64,000 nucleotides of DNA, taken from positions 62,001-126,000 of the forward strand of contig CAVSZI010000008.1 of NCBI GenBank assembly GCA_963732345.1. Reading direction: 5' to 3'. Position 1 is the stretch's first letter. Every line of letters starts with the position of its first letter. Below are positions 8,861 to 17,360 of this stretch, one piece after another. Source of the stretch: Bog-532 sp963732345. Lineage in GTDB: Bacteria > Actinomycetota > Actinomycetes > Streptosporangiales > Streptosporangiaceae. The position numbers were made by a program, and so were the translations under genes. The notes under the pieces are model-generated. The model searched no databases. It saw only the letters and a list, made by a program, of their open reading frames with translations, and was not told where the DNA came from.

Positions 8861-9379
8861 CTAGTCGTGAGGAGCTCGGGTGGTCGGCTCGGGACGCCCG
8901 GGCTGCTCACCGCCACGCTCCTTGATGTAGGTCTCGGTCGGCACCATCACCTTGCGGCGGAACACGCACACCAGGGTGCCGTCCTGCTTGTAGCCGCGCG
9001 TCTCGACCTGGACGATGCCCCGGTCGCTCTTGGACGTGGACGGCCACTTGCCGAGCACGGTGGTCTCGCCGTAGATCGTGTCGCCGTGAAAGGTCGGCGC
9101 CACATGCTTCAGTGACTCGACCTCGAGGTTCGCGATGGCCTTGCCCGAGACATCCGGCACCGACATGCCGAGCAGCAGCGAATAGATATAGTTGCCGACC
9201 ACGACGTTCCGGCCGAAGTCAGTGGCCTCGGCGGCGTAGTTCGCGTCCAGGTGCAGCGGATGGTGGTTCATGGTGAGCAGGCAGAACAGATGGTCGTCGT
9301 ATTCGGTGACCGTCTTCCCGGGCCAGTGCTTGTAGACCGCCCCGACCTCAAACTCCTCGTAGATCCGTCCGAACTGCAT
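8861..9379 (-). CDS. mch: MaoC-family mesaconyl-CoA hydratase
   Basis: This encodes 172 residues from the ATG at 9379. It is a hot-dog fold MaoC dehydratase with the core TMNHHPLHLDANYAAEATDFG, in which the Asn-His segment corresponds to the hydratase-2 active site, and with FHGDTIYGETTVLGKW. In the ethylmalonyl-CoA pathway this enzyme hydrates mesaconyl-CoA to beta-methylmalyl-CoA. It sits between mcl (55 bases upstream) and mcd, exactly where the known actinobacterial cluster places it. Substrate assignment is by synteny. The paralogue at 30.0-30.6 kb has the closely similar core TMNPQPLHLDAEFA. Confidence 0.9.
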   Translation of the reverse strand: MQFGRIYEEFEVGAVYKHWPGKTVTEYDDHLFCLLTMNHHPLHLDANYAAEATDFGRNVVVGNYIYSLLLGMSVPDVSGKAIANLEVESLKHVAPTFHGDTIYGETTVLGKWPSTSKSDRGIVQVETRGYKQDGTLVCVFRRKVMVPTETYIKERGGEQPGRPEPTTRAPHD

Positions 9380-9434
9380 CTGGGGTGTCCTTCTTCTGCC
9401 TCGGTTACGGGTGGGTCTCTCGCCGGGAAGCCGC

Positions 9435-10412
9435 TCAGGCCTGGGGGGGCTCGAACTTGGAGGTGCGCTGCATGCCCCCGGCACGGCCCTTGCCCGCGAT
9501 GACCAGTGCCATCTTGCGGGAGGCCTCGTCGATCATCTCGTCGCCGAGCATCGCCGATCCCTTGGCGCCACCCGCCTCCGAGGTGCACCAGTCGTAGGCG
9601 TCCAGGATCAGCTCCGCGTGGTCGTAGTCCTCCTGTGAAGGGGAGAAGATCTCGTTGGCGGCCGCGATCTGATCGGGGTGCAGCACCCACTTGCCGTCGA
9701 ACCCCAGGGCCGCGGCCCGGGCAGCCACCGCACGGTAGCCGTCGGAGTTGCGGATCTGCAGGTAGGGACCGTCGATGGCCTGCAGATCGTTAGCGCGGGC
9801 GGCCATCAGGATGCGCATGAGAATGTAGTGGTAAGCGTCCGCGGGGTAGCCAGGAGGCTGCTCGCCAACCACCAGCGACTTCATGTTGATCGAGGCCATG
9901 AAGTCGGCCGGGCCAAAGATGATGGTCTCCAGCCGCGGTGAGGAAGCAGCGATCGCGTCGACGTTCACCAGGCCGCGGGCGTTCTCGATCTGCGCTTCGA
10001 TGCCGATCCGTCCGGGCTCGAAGCCCATCGTCTTCTCGATCTGGGTGAGCAGCAGGTCCAGCGCCTTGACCTGCTCGGCGTCCTGCACCTTCGGCAGCAT
10101 GATGGCGTCCAGGTTGGGGCCCGCACCCTCGACCACCGTGATCACGTCCCGGTAGGTCCAGTGCGTGGTCCAGTCGTTGACCCGGACAACGCGGATCTTG
10201 CCGCTCCAGTCACCCGTATTCAGCGCGTCGACGATGGTATGCCGGGCGCTTTCTTTGACCAGAGGCGCACATGCGTCCTCCAGGTCCAGGAACACCTGGT
10301 CGGCGGGCAGGGCCTGGGCCTTCTCCAGAAAACGCGGGCTGCTGCCGGGCACAGCCAGGCAGGAACGGCGCGGGCGCTGGCGGTCGGTCTCGACGGCGGG
10401 TTCGGTCATCAT
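9435..10412 (-). CDS. mcl: beta-methylmalyl-CoA lyase (HpcH/HpaI, CitE-like)
   Basis: This encodes about 325 residues. It is a Mg2+-dependent CoA-ester lyase of the citrate lyase beta family that cleaves beta-methylmalyl-CoA to glyoxylate and propionyl-CoA; it may also act on malyl-CoA. Visible motifs are RRSCLAVPGSSPRFLEKA, VFLDLEDACAPLVKE (metal/CoA region), IIFGPADFMASINM and GFDGKWVLHPDQIA. Starts at 10412 and 10409 are both plausible. A GGATGA overlap with the ecm stop at 10424-10427 gives a third candidate but lacks ribosome-binding spacing. The product enters central metabolism as glyoxylate plus propionyl-CoA. Confidence 0.93.
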   Translation of the reverse strand: MMTEPAVETDRQRPRRSCLAVPGSSPRFLEKAQALPADQVFLDLEDACAPLVKESARHTIVDALNTGDWSGKIRVVRVNDWTTHWTYRDVITVVEGAGPNLDAIMLPKVQDAEQVKALDLLLTQIEKTMGFEPGRIGIEAQIENARGLVNVDAIAASSPRLETIIFGPADFMASINMKSLVVGEQPPGYPADAYHYILMRILMAARANDLQAIDGPYLQIRNSDGYRAVAARAAALGFDGKWVLHPDQIAAANEIFSPSQEDYDHAELILDAYDWCTSEAGGAKGSAMLGDEMIDEASRKMALVIAGKGRAGGMQRTSKFEPPQA

Positions 10413-10423
10413 GTCGGGTCGTC

Positions 10424-12523
10424 TCATCCTTCGGTTGCGGCCCCGGCCAGGGCTCCCGGCCGGCTTGGCCATGGCTGGAGCTTATGCGCGCGGCGTATCT
10501 CATCGATGATTCCGCCGATGATGGCGGTAATTTCGAAATCCTTCGGGGTAAAGACCGCGGCTACGCCCTGGGCGCGGAGGACCTGAGCGTCCGCCGCCGG
10601 GATGATGCCGCCGACCACCACCGGGATGTCCCCCGCGCCGGCCTGGCGCAACTGCTGCAGCACCTCCGGCACCAGCTCGGCGTGGCCGCCGGACAGGATC
10701 GATAGCCCCACGCAGTGCACGTCCTCGGCGACCGCGGCCGCCACGATCTGATCGGGGGTGAGCCGGATGCCCTGGTAGATCACCTCGAGCCCGGCGTCGC
10801 GGGCCCGCACGGCGATCTGCTCGGCGCCGTTGGAGTGGCCGTCCAGGCCGGGCTTACCCAGCAGCAGGCGCAGCCTGCCCGCGCCGATCTCCGCAGCGGT
10901 GGCCGCCGCCGCCGTACGGACCGCGGCCATATCCGCGGCCATGCCCGCGTTCTTCCCGGTGGCCGCCAGCGGGGCCCCGCCGATCCCGGTGGGGGCCCGG
11001 TACTCGCCGAATATCTCCCGCAGGGCGAGCGACCACTCGCCGGTGGTCACCCCCGCCCGCGCGCAGGCCAGGGTCGCGCTCATCAGGTTGACCTCCTCAC
11101 GCGCCGCGTCAGCCCGGAGCCGGCCAAGGGCGGCGCGGACCTCCGTCTCGTCGCGCCGGGCGCGCCACGTGGCCAGGTCGGCCAGCACCGCCTGCTCGTA
11201 GGCGGGGTCCACACGGTGGACCGCGGTGTCGAGGTCCACCGTGAGGGGGCTGGGCTCGGTGGCCTGGAAGCAGTTGACGCCGACGACCTTGTCCTCGCCG
11301 GATTCCATCCGGGCCCGCCGGGCCGCGTGCGAGGCGACGAGCTGGGCCTTGAGGTAACCGGACTCCACGGCCGGTATCACCCCGCCCATCGCCTGCACGG
11401 TGGCGATCTCCGCCTCGGCGCCGGCCATCAGCTCGGCGGTCTTGGCCTCCACCACGGCGGACCCATTGAACAGGTCGCCGTACTCCAGCAGATCGGACTC
11501 GTACGCAAGCACCTGCTGGATGCGCAGGCTCCACTGCTGGTCCCAGGGCCGGGGCAGGCCGAGCGCCTCATTCCAGGCGGGCAGCTGCACGGCCCGGGCG
11601 CGGGCGTCGCGGGATAGGGTGACGGCCAGCATCTCCAGCACGATGCGCTGGATGTTGTTCTCCGGCTGTGCCTCGGTCAGCCCCAGCGAGTTGACCTGCA
11701 CGCCGTAGCGGAAGCGGCGCAGCGCCGGGTCGCCGATCCCGTACCGCTCCCGCGTGATCGTGTCCCACAGCCGGGAGAAGGCGCGCATCTTGCACATCTC
11801 CTCGACGAAGCGGACGCCCGCGTTGACGAAGAAGGAGATCCGCCCGACGACGTCCCCCATCTGCTCCCGGGCGATCTGCCCGGAGTCGCGGACGGCATCC
11901 AGTACGGTCATCGCGGTACACAGCGCGTAGGCGATCTCCTGCACCGGGGTCGCCCCGGCCTCCTGGAGGTGGTAGCTGCAGACGTTGATGGGGTTCCACT
12001 TGGGCATCCGGGCCACCGTGTAGGCGATCACGTCGGTGGTCAGGCGCACCGAGGGGCCGGGCGGGAAGGCGTACGTGCCGCGCGCGAGGTACTCCTTGAT
12101 GATGTCGTTCTGCGTGGTACCGGTCAGCGCGGCGATATCGGCGCCCTGCTCCTCGGCGACGACCTGGTACAGCGCCAGCAGCCACATGGCCGTGGCGTTG
12201 ATCGTCATCGAGGTGTTGGTCCGCTCCAGCGGGATGTCCGCGAAGAGGGCCCGCATGTCACCAAGGTGCCCGACCGGGACGCCGACCCGCCCGACCTCAC
12301 CGCGGGCCAGGACATGGTCGGCGTCGTAGCCGGTCTGGGTGGGCAGGTCGAACGCCACGGACAGGCCGGTCTGGCCCTTGGCCAGGTTGCGGCGGTAGAG
12401 CGCGTTGGACTCCCTGGCGGACGAGTGCCCCGCGTAGGTCCGCATCAGCCAGGGACGTTCCCGGTCAGGGCGCTGGCCCGGCTGGGCCCGCGCGGCCCGC
12501 GGCGGCTCGTACGGCTCAGTCAT
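10424..12523 (-). CDS. ecm: Ethylmalonyl-CoA mutase (B12-dependent)
   Basis: This encodes 699 residues from the ATG at 12523 behind GAGG. A GTG 36 bases further upstream overlaps the ccr stop as GTGA, so translational coupling is also possible. The enzyme rearranges ethylmalonyl-CoA to methylsuccinyl-CoA. The N-terminal barrel has the methylmalonyl-CoA mutase-type RTYAGHSSARESNALYRRNL and the FDLPTQTGYDAD segment. The C-terminal cobalamin domain has DGHSNG, the D-x-H-x-x-G ligand motif, with LSILSGGHAELVPEV and VVGGIIP. Single-chain length and position directly after ccr distinguish it from methylmalonyl-CoA mutase. This corresponds to MeaA of streptomycetes. Confidence 0.95.
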   Translation of the reverse strand: MTEPYEPPRAARAQPGQRPDRERPWLMRTYAGHSSARESNALYRRNLAKGQTGLSVAFDLPTQTGYDADHVLARGEVGRVGVPVGHLGDMRALFADIPLERTNTSMTINATAMWLLALYQVVAEEQGADIAALTGTTQNDIIKEYLARGTYAFPPGPSVRLTTDVIAYTVARMPKWNPINVCSYHLQEAGATPVQEIAYALCTAMTVLDAVRDSGQIAREQMGDVVGRISFFVNAGVRFVEEMCKMRAFSRLWDTITRERYGIGDPALRRFRYGVQVNSLGLTEAQPENNIQRIVLEMLAVTLSRDARARAVQLPAWNEALGLPRPWDQQWSLRIQQVLAYESDLLEYGDLFNGSAVVEAKTAELMAGAEAEIATVQAMGGVIPAVESGYLKAQLVASHAARRARMESGEDKVVGVNCFQATEPSPLTVDLDTAVHRVDPAYEQAVLADLATWRARRDETEVRAALGRLRADAAREEVNLMSATLACARAGVTTGEWSLALREIFGEYRAPTGIGGAPLAATGKNAGMAADMAAVRTAAAATAAEIGAGRLRLLLGKPGLDGHSNGAEQIAVRARDAGLEVIYQGIRLTPDQIVAAAVAEDVHCVGLSILSGGHAELVPEVLQQLRQAGAGDIPVVVGGIIPAADAQVLRAQGVAAVFTPKDFEITAIIGGIIDEIRRAHKLQPWPSRPGALAGAATEG

Positions 12524-12555
12524 GCCGACCTCATTCTCACGCGTTCCGGACCGCC

Positions 12556-13893
12556 TCACACGTTCCGGAACCGGTTGATCTCCGTGAGGTGCTTGGCGCG
12601 CAGCTCGGGATTACGCACGCCCAGGCCCTCCTGCGGCGCCAGGCACAGCACCCCGACCTTTCCATGATGCAGGTTCTGGTGGACGTCCAGGGCAGCCTGG
12701 CCGGTCTGGTCCAGCGGGTAGACCGTCAACATGGTCGGGTGGATCATGCCCTTGGAGATCAGGCGATTGGCCTGCCATGCCTCGCGGTAGTTGGCGAAGT
12801 GCGAGCCGATGATGCGCTTGAGGCTCATCCACAGGTAGCGGTTGTCGTACTCGTGCATATAACCCGAGGTCGAGGCGCAGGTCGCGATGGTGCCACCACG
12901 GCGGGTCACGTACACCGAGGCGCCGAACGTCTCCCGGCCGGGGTGCTCGAAGACGATGTCCACGTCCTCGCCGCCGGTCAGGTCGCGGATCCTGCCGCCC
13001 AAGCGCTTCCACTCCTTGGGGTCCTGGGTGTGCTCGTCCTTCCAGAACCGGTAGTCCTCGGCGGCGCGGTCGATGATCAGCTCGGCGCCCATCGACCGGC
13101 AGAGCTCGGCCTTCCGCTCGCTGGAGACGACGCAGATCGGGATCGCCCCGCCGGCCAGGGCATACTGGGTGGCGTACGCGCCCAGGCCACCACTGGCCCC
13201 CCAGATGAGCACGTTGTCGCCCTGCTTCAGGCCGGCGCCGTTGCGCGAGACCAGCTGCCGGAAGGCGGTGGAGTTCACCAGCCCCGGCGTCGCAGCCTCC
13301 TCCCAGGTGAGGTGCTTGGGCTTGGGCATCAGCTGGTTGGTCTTGACGATGGCCAGCTCGGCCAGGCCGCCGAAGTTGGTCTCGAAGCCCCAGATGCGCT
13401 GCTCCGGGTCCATCATAGTGTCGTTGTGCCCATCGGAGCTCTCCAGCTCGACGGACAGGCAGTGGGCAACGACCTCCTCGCCGGGCTTCCACACGGTCAC
13501 CCCGGGACCAGTGCGCAGCACCACGCCCGCCAGGTCGGAACCGACCACGTGATAAGGCAGGTCGTGCCGCGCGGTGAGCTCGGAGAGCTTTCCGTAGCGG
13601 CGCAGGAAGGCGAAGGTGGAGACCGGGGAGAAGATGGAGCTCCACACGGTGTTGTAGTTGACCGCGCTCGCCATGACCGCGACAAGCGCCTCACCGAGGC
13701 CAAGTTCGGGGACCGGCACGTCTTCTACGTGCAGCGATTTGCGGGGATCTCGGTCGCGAACGGCGAGACCGTCGAACATGTGCTCCTCGTCCCGGTGCAG
13801 GGTGACTGCCCGGTAGGCCTCGGGGAGCGGCAGCCCGGCAAAGTCTTCCGTCTGGCTGCTGGGATCGAGGATGGTGTCAAGGATTTCTTCCAT
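12556..13893 (-). CDS. ccr: Crotonyl-CoA carboxylase/reductase
   Basis: This encodes 445 residues. The start ATG follows AGGAGG with ideal spacing. The enzyme performs NADPH-dependent reductive carboxylation of crotonyl-CoA to ethylmalonyl-CoA, the key step of the pathway. It is a zinc-less MDR-family enzyme with the NADPH motif WGASGGLGAYATQYA. The four residues known to position CO2 in the Kitasatospora enzyme are present at the same numbers: Asn81 (SAVNYN), Phe170 and Glu171 (WGFETNFGG), and His365 (IGSHFANYREAW). It heads the minus-strand operon and faces the divergent phaJ-like gene across a 305-base region with operator-like repeats. Confidence 0.97.
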   Translation of the reverse strand: MEEILDTILDPSSQTEDFAGLPLPEAYRAVTLHRDEEHMFDGLAVRDRDPRKSLHVEDVPVPELGLGEALVAVMASAVNYNTVWSSIFSPVSTFAFLRRYGKLSELTARHDLPYHVVGSDLAGVVLRTGPGVTVWKPGEEVVAHCLSVELESSDGHNDTMMDPEQRIWGFETNFGGLAELAIVKTNQLMPKPKHLTWEEAATPGLVNSTAFRQLVSRNGAGLKQGDNVLIWGASGGLGAYATQYALAGGAIPICVVSSERKAELCRSMGAELIIDRAAEDYRFWKDEHTQDPKEWKRLGGRIRDLTGGEDVDIVFEHPGRETFGASVYVTRRGGTIATCASTSGYMHEYDNRYLWMSLKRIIGSHFANYREAWQANRLISKGMIHPTMLTVYPLDQTGQAALDVHQNLHHGKVGVLCLAPQEGLGVRNPELRAKHLTEINRFRNV

Positions 13894-14068
13894 GGTTGCC
13901 TCCTGGCCGTACCTTGCGTCAAGGGCGCAGGGCGTCCGGAAACCGTGCCGCCACGCTGGTGGCGGCACCCATGTGCGAATGTCCGGGCCGCGGGCCCTGT
14001 CCCGGCCGCTGCGCTGCGGCCTCTCCTCCTCAGTGTCCGCTACACTTGCCTGAATTGTCTATTAAGAA

Positions 14069-14097
14069 TTAAGCGAAACAGTTAAGCGAACGCTTGA
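14069..14097. promoter_or_regulatory. Operator-like repeats between ccr and the phaJ-like gene
   Basis: Within the AT-richer part of the 305-base divergent region (13894-14198), TTAAGCGAA occurs twice in direct orientation (14069-14077 and 14082-14090). The second copy is the left arm of a dyad, TTAAGCGAACGCTTGA (14082-14097), with one mismatch and a perfect AAGCGAACGCTT core. Such short palindromes are typical of TetR-family operators. The position suits control of either gene or both. No regulator gene is adjacent on this side. Confidence 0.55.
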
Positions 14098-14198
14098 CGG
14101 TGGCCTGGACCAGGTGTATCCCCCCAGCGCACGGAAGAGTTAATCTGCACCCGCGCAGGGAACGCCGGCGTTCTTACCGTGAAAGGCGGAGCGAGAAT

Positions 14199-14618
14199 AT
14201 GCCCGAGCTAGCCTATTCCGATATCAAGATCGGTGATAACGCGTCACTCAGCAGGACGATCACCGAAGCGCACATCGTCAACTTCGCCGGCATCACCGGG
14301 GACTTCAATCCGGTTCATGTCGATGCCGAATACGCGCAGCAGTCGATGTTCGGGGAGCGGATCTCACACGGGATGCTCATGGCGGGCCTGATCTCGGCGG
14401 TGCTGGGGATGCAGCTACCCGGGTCGAACGCTATCTACCTCGGCCAGGACCTCAGATTTACCGCTCCGGTCAAGATTGGCGACACCGTGACCGTCACCGT
14501 GACCGTGACCGAGAAACGCGACGACAAACGAATCATCAAGCTCCGGACTACCGTGTCGAACCAGAAGGGTGAAATGGTCGTCGACGGCAACGCCACGGTC
14601 AAGAAGCCCGGCCTGTAG
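14199..14618 (+). CDS. phaJ: (R)-specific enoyl-CoA hydratase, PhaJ-like (MaoC)
   Basis: This encodes 139 residues from the ATG at 14199 behind GGAG. The hydratase-2 signature FAGITGDFNPVHVDAEYA carries the catalytic Asp35 and His40, and RISHGMLMAGLIS follows. The enzyme interconverts (R)-3-hydroxyacyl-CoA and trans-2-enoyl-CoA. Placed divergently from ccr, it could supply crotonyl-CoA from (R)-3-hydroxybutyryl-CoA, linking polyhydroxybutyrate or acetyl-CoA assimilation to the ethylmalonyl-CoA pathway; this link is inference. A run of alternating Thr-Val codons (VTVTVTVTE, about 14481-14512) is a DNA-level tandem repeat within one beta strand. Confidence 0.85.
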   Translation: MPELAYSDIKIGDNASLSRTITEAHIVNFAGITGDFNPVHVDAEYAQQSMFGERISHGMLMAGLISAVLGMQLPGSNAIYLGQDLRFTAPVKIGDTVTVTVTVTEKRDDKRIIKLRTTVSNQKGEMVVDGNATVKKPGL

Positions 14619-14749
14619 GCGGCGCGGGAGACCAGAACGACCGTGGGCTGGCGCGTCATTTCCCGGCGGGAGCACGGCCAGCCGGGCGGACGGATGAGCC
14701 TTCCGCCATAGCCCCACCGGTCACTTCCGTCCCTGTCACCGCCAGCGGA

Positions 14750-15196
14750 TCAGTCCTGGAGCGCGCGGAGGATGCGGGCGAGGTCGGCGCGATCCGCCGG
14801 GCTGAGCCGCCCGAAGACCCGTTCGGCCTCGGTCCCGCGGGCCGCCCGGATCGCCTCGAGGATGGTGGCGCCCTGGCCGGTCACCTCGACCAGGGTGGCG
14901 CGCCGGTCGCCGGGGTCCGGGCTCCGCTGGACCAGGCCGCGGGATTCGAGCGCGTCCACGACCTCGGTGGCCGAGCGGGGCGCGATGTGCAGTTGGTCCG
15001 ACAGTTCCGATAGGCGCATCGTGCCGTACCGCTTCAGCACGCGCAGGGCGCGAAGGTGGGACGGACTGATGTCCCACGGCGCAAGGGTCTCCTGGGACAT
15101 TTCGCGCAGCCGCCGCGCGACCGCCCAGAAGGTCTCGGACAGCGGCTCCTCGCCGGCTGATGCGCGAACGCGCCTCCTATCATGCTCCTCGGCCAT
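14750..15196 (-). CDS. MarR-family transcriptional regulator
   Basis: This encodes 148 residues. The winged helix-turn-helix lies at about residues 55-115, with LSELSDQLHIAPRSATEVVD as the recognition region and the wing RSPDPGDRRATLVEVT, whose DxR is diagnostic for MarR. Helices at both ends (SETFWAVARRLREMSQ; ADRADLARILRALQD) would form the dimer interface. It is divergent from an ABC exporter gene, with an operator-like element between them, the classical layout of a ligand-responsive repressor controlling an efflux pump. Confidence 0.92.
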   Translation of the reverse strand: MAEEHDRRRVRASAGEEPLSETFWAVARRLREMSQETLAPWDISPSHLRALRVLKRYGTMRLSELSDQLHIAPRSATEVVDALESRGLVQRSPDPGDRRATLVEVTGQGATILEAIRAARGTEAERVFGRLSPADRADLARILRALQD

Positions 15197-15224
15197 GTGG
15201 AATAGTCTACCAGCGTTTCATGTT

Positions 15225-15249
15225 GTAGCCTCACATTGAGGTTACCTCA
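15225..15249. promoter_or_regulatory. Candidate MarR operator with three alternating half-sites
   Basis: CCTCA (15229-15233), TGAGG (15237-15241) and CCTCA (15245-15249) alternate with an 8-base period. They form two overlapping dyads: a 9-3-9 repeat at 15225-15245 with one mismatch, and GAGGTTACCTC at 15238-15248. The element lies between the divergent MarR gene and the ABC exporter, where a repressor could block both promoters. Confidence 0.6.
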
Positions 15250-15311
15250 GCATAGGCGTTCCCAGGGTCCGCGCATCCGGCACGGGCCCACCCGGCAGAA
15301 TCGAGAAGCAC

Positions 15312-17126
15312 TTGGAGTCCCCCCACACGAATCGAGACACCAGCAACACGGGCCGGACTCGCGGCCCGAAGTCCATCACCGCCGAGGAGAAGGCGCAGGC
15401 CCGCGAAGTGTCGCTGCGCCGCATCGGGCGGCTGTTCCTTCCCTACCGCTGGCCGCTGACCATTGTCACCGCCATCATCGTCGCCTCGTCCCTCGTCGGG
15501 CTGGCCTCGCCGTTCCTGCTCCGCGCGGTCATCGACACCGCGCTGCCGGCCAAGAACCTGCCGCTGCTGGCCTGGCTAGTGATCGGCATGGTCGCCGTGG
15601 CCGCCATCACCTCCGCGTTCGGCGTCGTCCAAACGTGGATCAGTACCCGGGTCGGCCAGCACGTCATGCACGAGCTGCGCACCAGCGTCTTCGCCCACCT
15701 GCAGCGGCAGTCCATCGCGTTCTTCACCCGGACGCGCACGGGCGAGGTCCAGTCCCGGATCACCAACGACATCGGCGGCATGGAGTCCGTCGTGACCTCT
15801 ACCGCTACCTCCATCGCGGCCAACCTCACCACCGCGGTCGCCACCGCGGTCGCCATGGTGGCCCTGTCGTGGCGGCTCTCCCTGATCTCGCTGGTCGTGA
15901 TGCCGCCGGCCATCTACCTGACCCGCAAGGTCGCCCGCATGCGCCGCGCCATCACCACCGAGCAGCAGCGCGAACTGGCCAACCTCAACGTCACCATCGA
16001 GGAAGGGCTGTCGATCAACGGCGCCCAGCTGGCCAAGACCATGGGCACCGGCCCGTCGCTGGTCGAGCGGTTCACGGCCTCCTCGGCCCGGCTGATCGAT
16101 CTGGAGTTGCGTTCCCAGCTGGCCGGGCGCTGGCGGATGGCCTCACTGAGCATCATCTTCGCCGCGATACCCGCGATCATCTATCTCGCCGCCGGCCTCC
16201 CGGTCACCGCCGGCACGGTCACCATCGGCACCCTGATCGCCTTCACCACCCTGCAGAACAGCCTGTTCCGGCCGCTGACCGGCCTGCTCAATACCAGCGT
16301 GTCCGTGATCAGCTCGCTGGCGCTGTTCGCCCGGATCTTCGAGTACCTCGACCTGCCTGTCGAGGTCGGCGAGCCCGCCCACCCGGCCGAGATCGATCCG
16401 GCCCAGGTCACCGGGCACGTCCGTTTCACCGACGTCAGCTTCACCTACCCCGGCGCCGACCGGCCGGCCGTCACCGGCGTCGACCTGGATGTCCCGGCCG
16501 GGAGCACGCTCGCGGTGGTCGGCGAGACCGGATCGGGCAAGACTACGCTGGCGTCGCTGATCGCCCGGCTCTACGACCCCAGCAGCGGCAGCGTCCGCAT
16601 CGACGGCATCGACCTCCGTGACATGCGGTTCGCCGACCTCGCCGCGATCGTGGGCGTAGTCAGCCAGGAGACCTACCTGCTGCACACCACGGTGCGGGAG
16701 AACCTGCGCTACGCCAGGCCCGGGGCCACCGACGCCGAGATCGAGGACGCGGCGCGCGCCGCCCAGATCCACGGCCTCATCGCCAGCCTGCCCGACGGTT
16801 ACGACACCATGGTCGGCTCGCGCGGGCACCGGTTCTCCGGCGGCGAGAAGCAGCGGATCGCGATCGCCCGGACCCTGCTGCGCGACCCGCGCGTGCTCGT
16901 GCTGGACGAGGCCACCAGCGCCCTGGACACCGAAACCGAACGGTCTGTGCAGAAGGCGTTCGACACCCTGGCCCGGGGCCGCACCACGATCACGATTGCC
17001 CACCGGCTTTCCACCGTGCGCAACGCCGATCAGATCGTCGTCCTGGACCACGGCCATGTCGCCGAGGCCGGCACCCACACCAGCCTCGTAGCCGGCAACG
17101 GCCGCTACGCCGCTTTGGCCGCCTGA
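15312..17126 (+). CDS. ABC exporter, fused membrane and ATPase domains
   Basis: This encodes 604 residues if the TTG at 15312 is used; no better start is visible upstream, and the start is uncertain. Six transmembrane helices lie within about residues 40-330. The ATPase domain follows, with Walker A GETGSGKTT, a Q-loop (VVSQETYLLHTTVRENLRYA), signature FSGGEKQRIAIARTLL, Walker B VLVLDEATSALD and switch His in TIAHRLSTV. This is a complete half-transporter of the ABCB/MsbA type that works as a dimer. The ATPase motifs are intact, so it should be active. Divergence from the MarR gene suggests inducible efflux of a drug or metabolite. The substrate is unknown. Confidence 0.92.
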   Translation: MESPHTNRDTSNTGRTRGPKSITAEEKAQAREVSLRRIGRLFLPYRWPLTIVTAIIVASSLVGLASPFLLRAVIDTALPAKNLPLLAWLVIGMVAVAAITSAFGVVQTWISTRVGQHVMHELRTSVFAHLQRQSIAFFTRTRTGEVQSRITNDIGGMESVVTSTATSIAANLTTAVATAVAMVALSWRLSLISLVVMPPAIYLTRKVARMRRAITTEQQRELANLNVTIEEGLSINGAQLAKTMGTGPSLVERFTASSARLIDLELRSQLAGRWRMASLSIIFAAIPAIIYLAAGLPVTAGTVTIGTLIAFTTLQNSLFRPLTGLLNTSVSVISSLALFARIFEYLDLPVEVGEPAHPAEIDPAQVTGHVRFTDVSFTYPGADRPAVTGVDLDVPAGSTLAVVGETGSGKTTLASLIARLYDPSSGSVRIDGIDLRDMRFADLAAIVGVVSQETYLLHTTVRENLRYARPGATDAEIEDAARAAQIHGLIASLPDGYDTMVGSRGHRFSGGEKQRIAIARTLLRDPRVLVLDEATSALDTETERSVQKAFDTLARGRTTITIAHRLSTVRNADQIVVLDHGHVAEAGTHTSLVAGNGRYAALAA

Positions 17127-17360
17127 GCGCCCGCGTCCTTACCCGCGTACCTCCCCGCGTACTTCCCCGCGCCCGGCCGGGGTGTTCAGGTGCGACTGGC
17201 TTTCCCGCAGCGTGTCCAGCGCGCCTCCGGCGGTCCAGTACTTACGCCCGGCCACCAGAAGTTCTTATGTTCAGGAACCGGACCCCGTTCTGACGGCGGG
17301 ACCGATGAGGTCTCGTCCCGGTCCTCCCTTTGGGGGTTTATGAGTGAAAAATTGCTTTGC

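Noticed and set aside
7623..13893. Reading the mutase as methylmalonyl-CoA mutase and the dehydrogenase as general fatty-acid oxidation
   Set aside because: Single-chain mutase directly behind ccr, with mcl, mch and mcd in the known order, fits the ethylmalonyl-CoA pathway better.
14481..14512. Tandem GTGACC repeats as a regulatory repeat
   Set aside because: They encode a Val-Thr beta strand inside the PhaJ-like protein, which is sufficient explanation.
17260..17280. GTTC...GAAC inverted repeat between the ABC exporter and the dehydrogenase as a LexA-like box
   Set aside because: Arms are only four bases and the spacing does not fit the actinobacterial SOS box; it lies between convergent genes.
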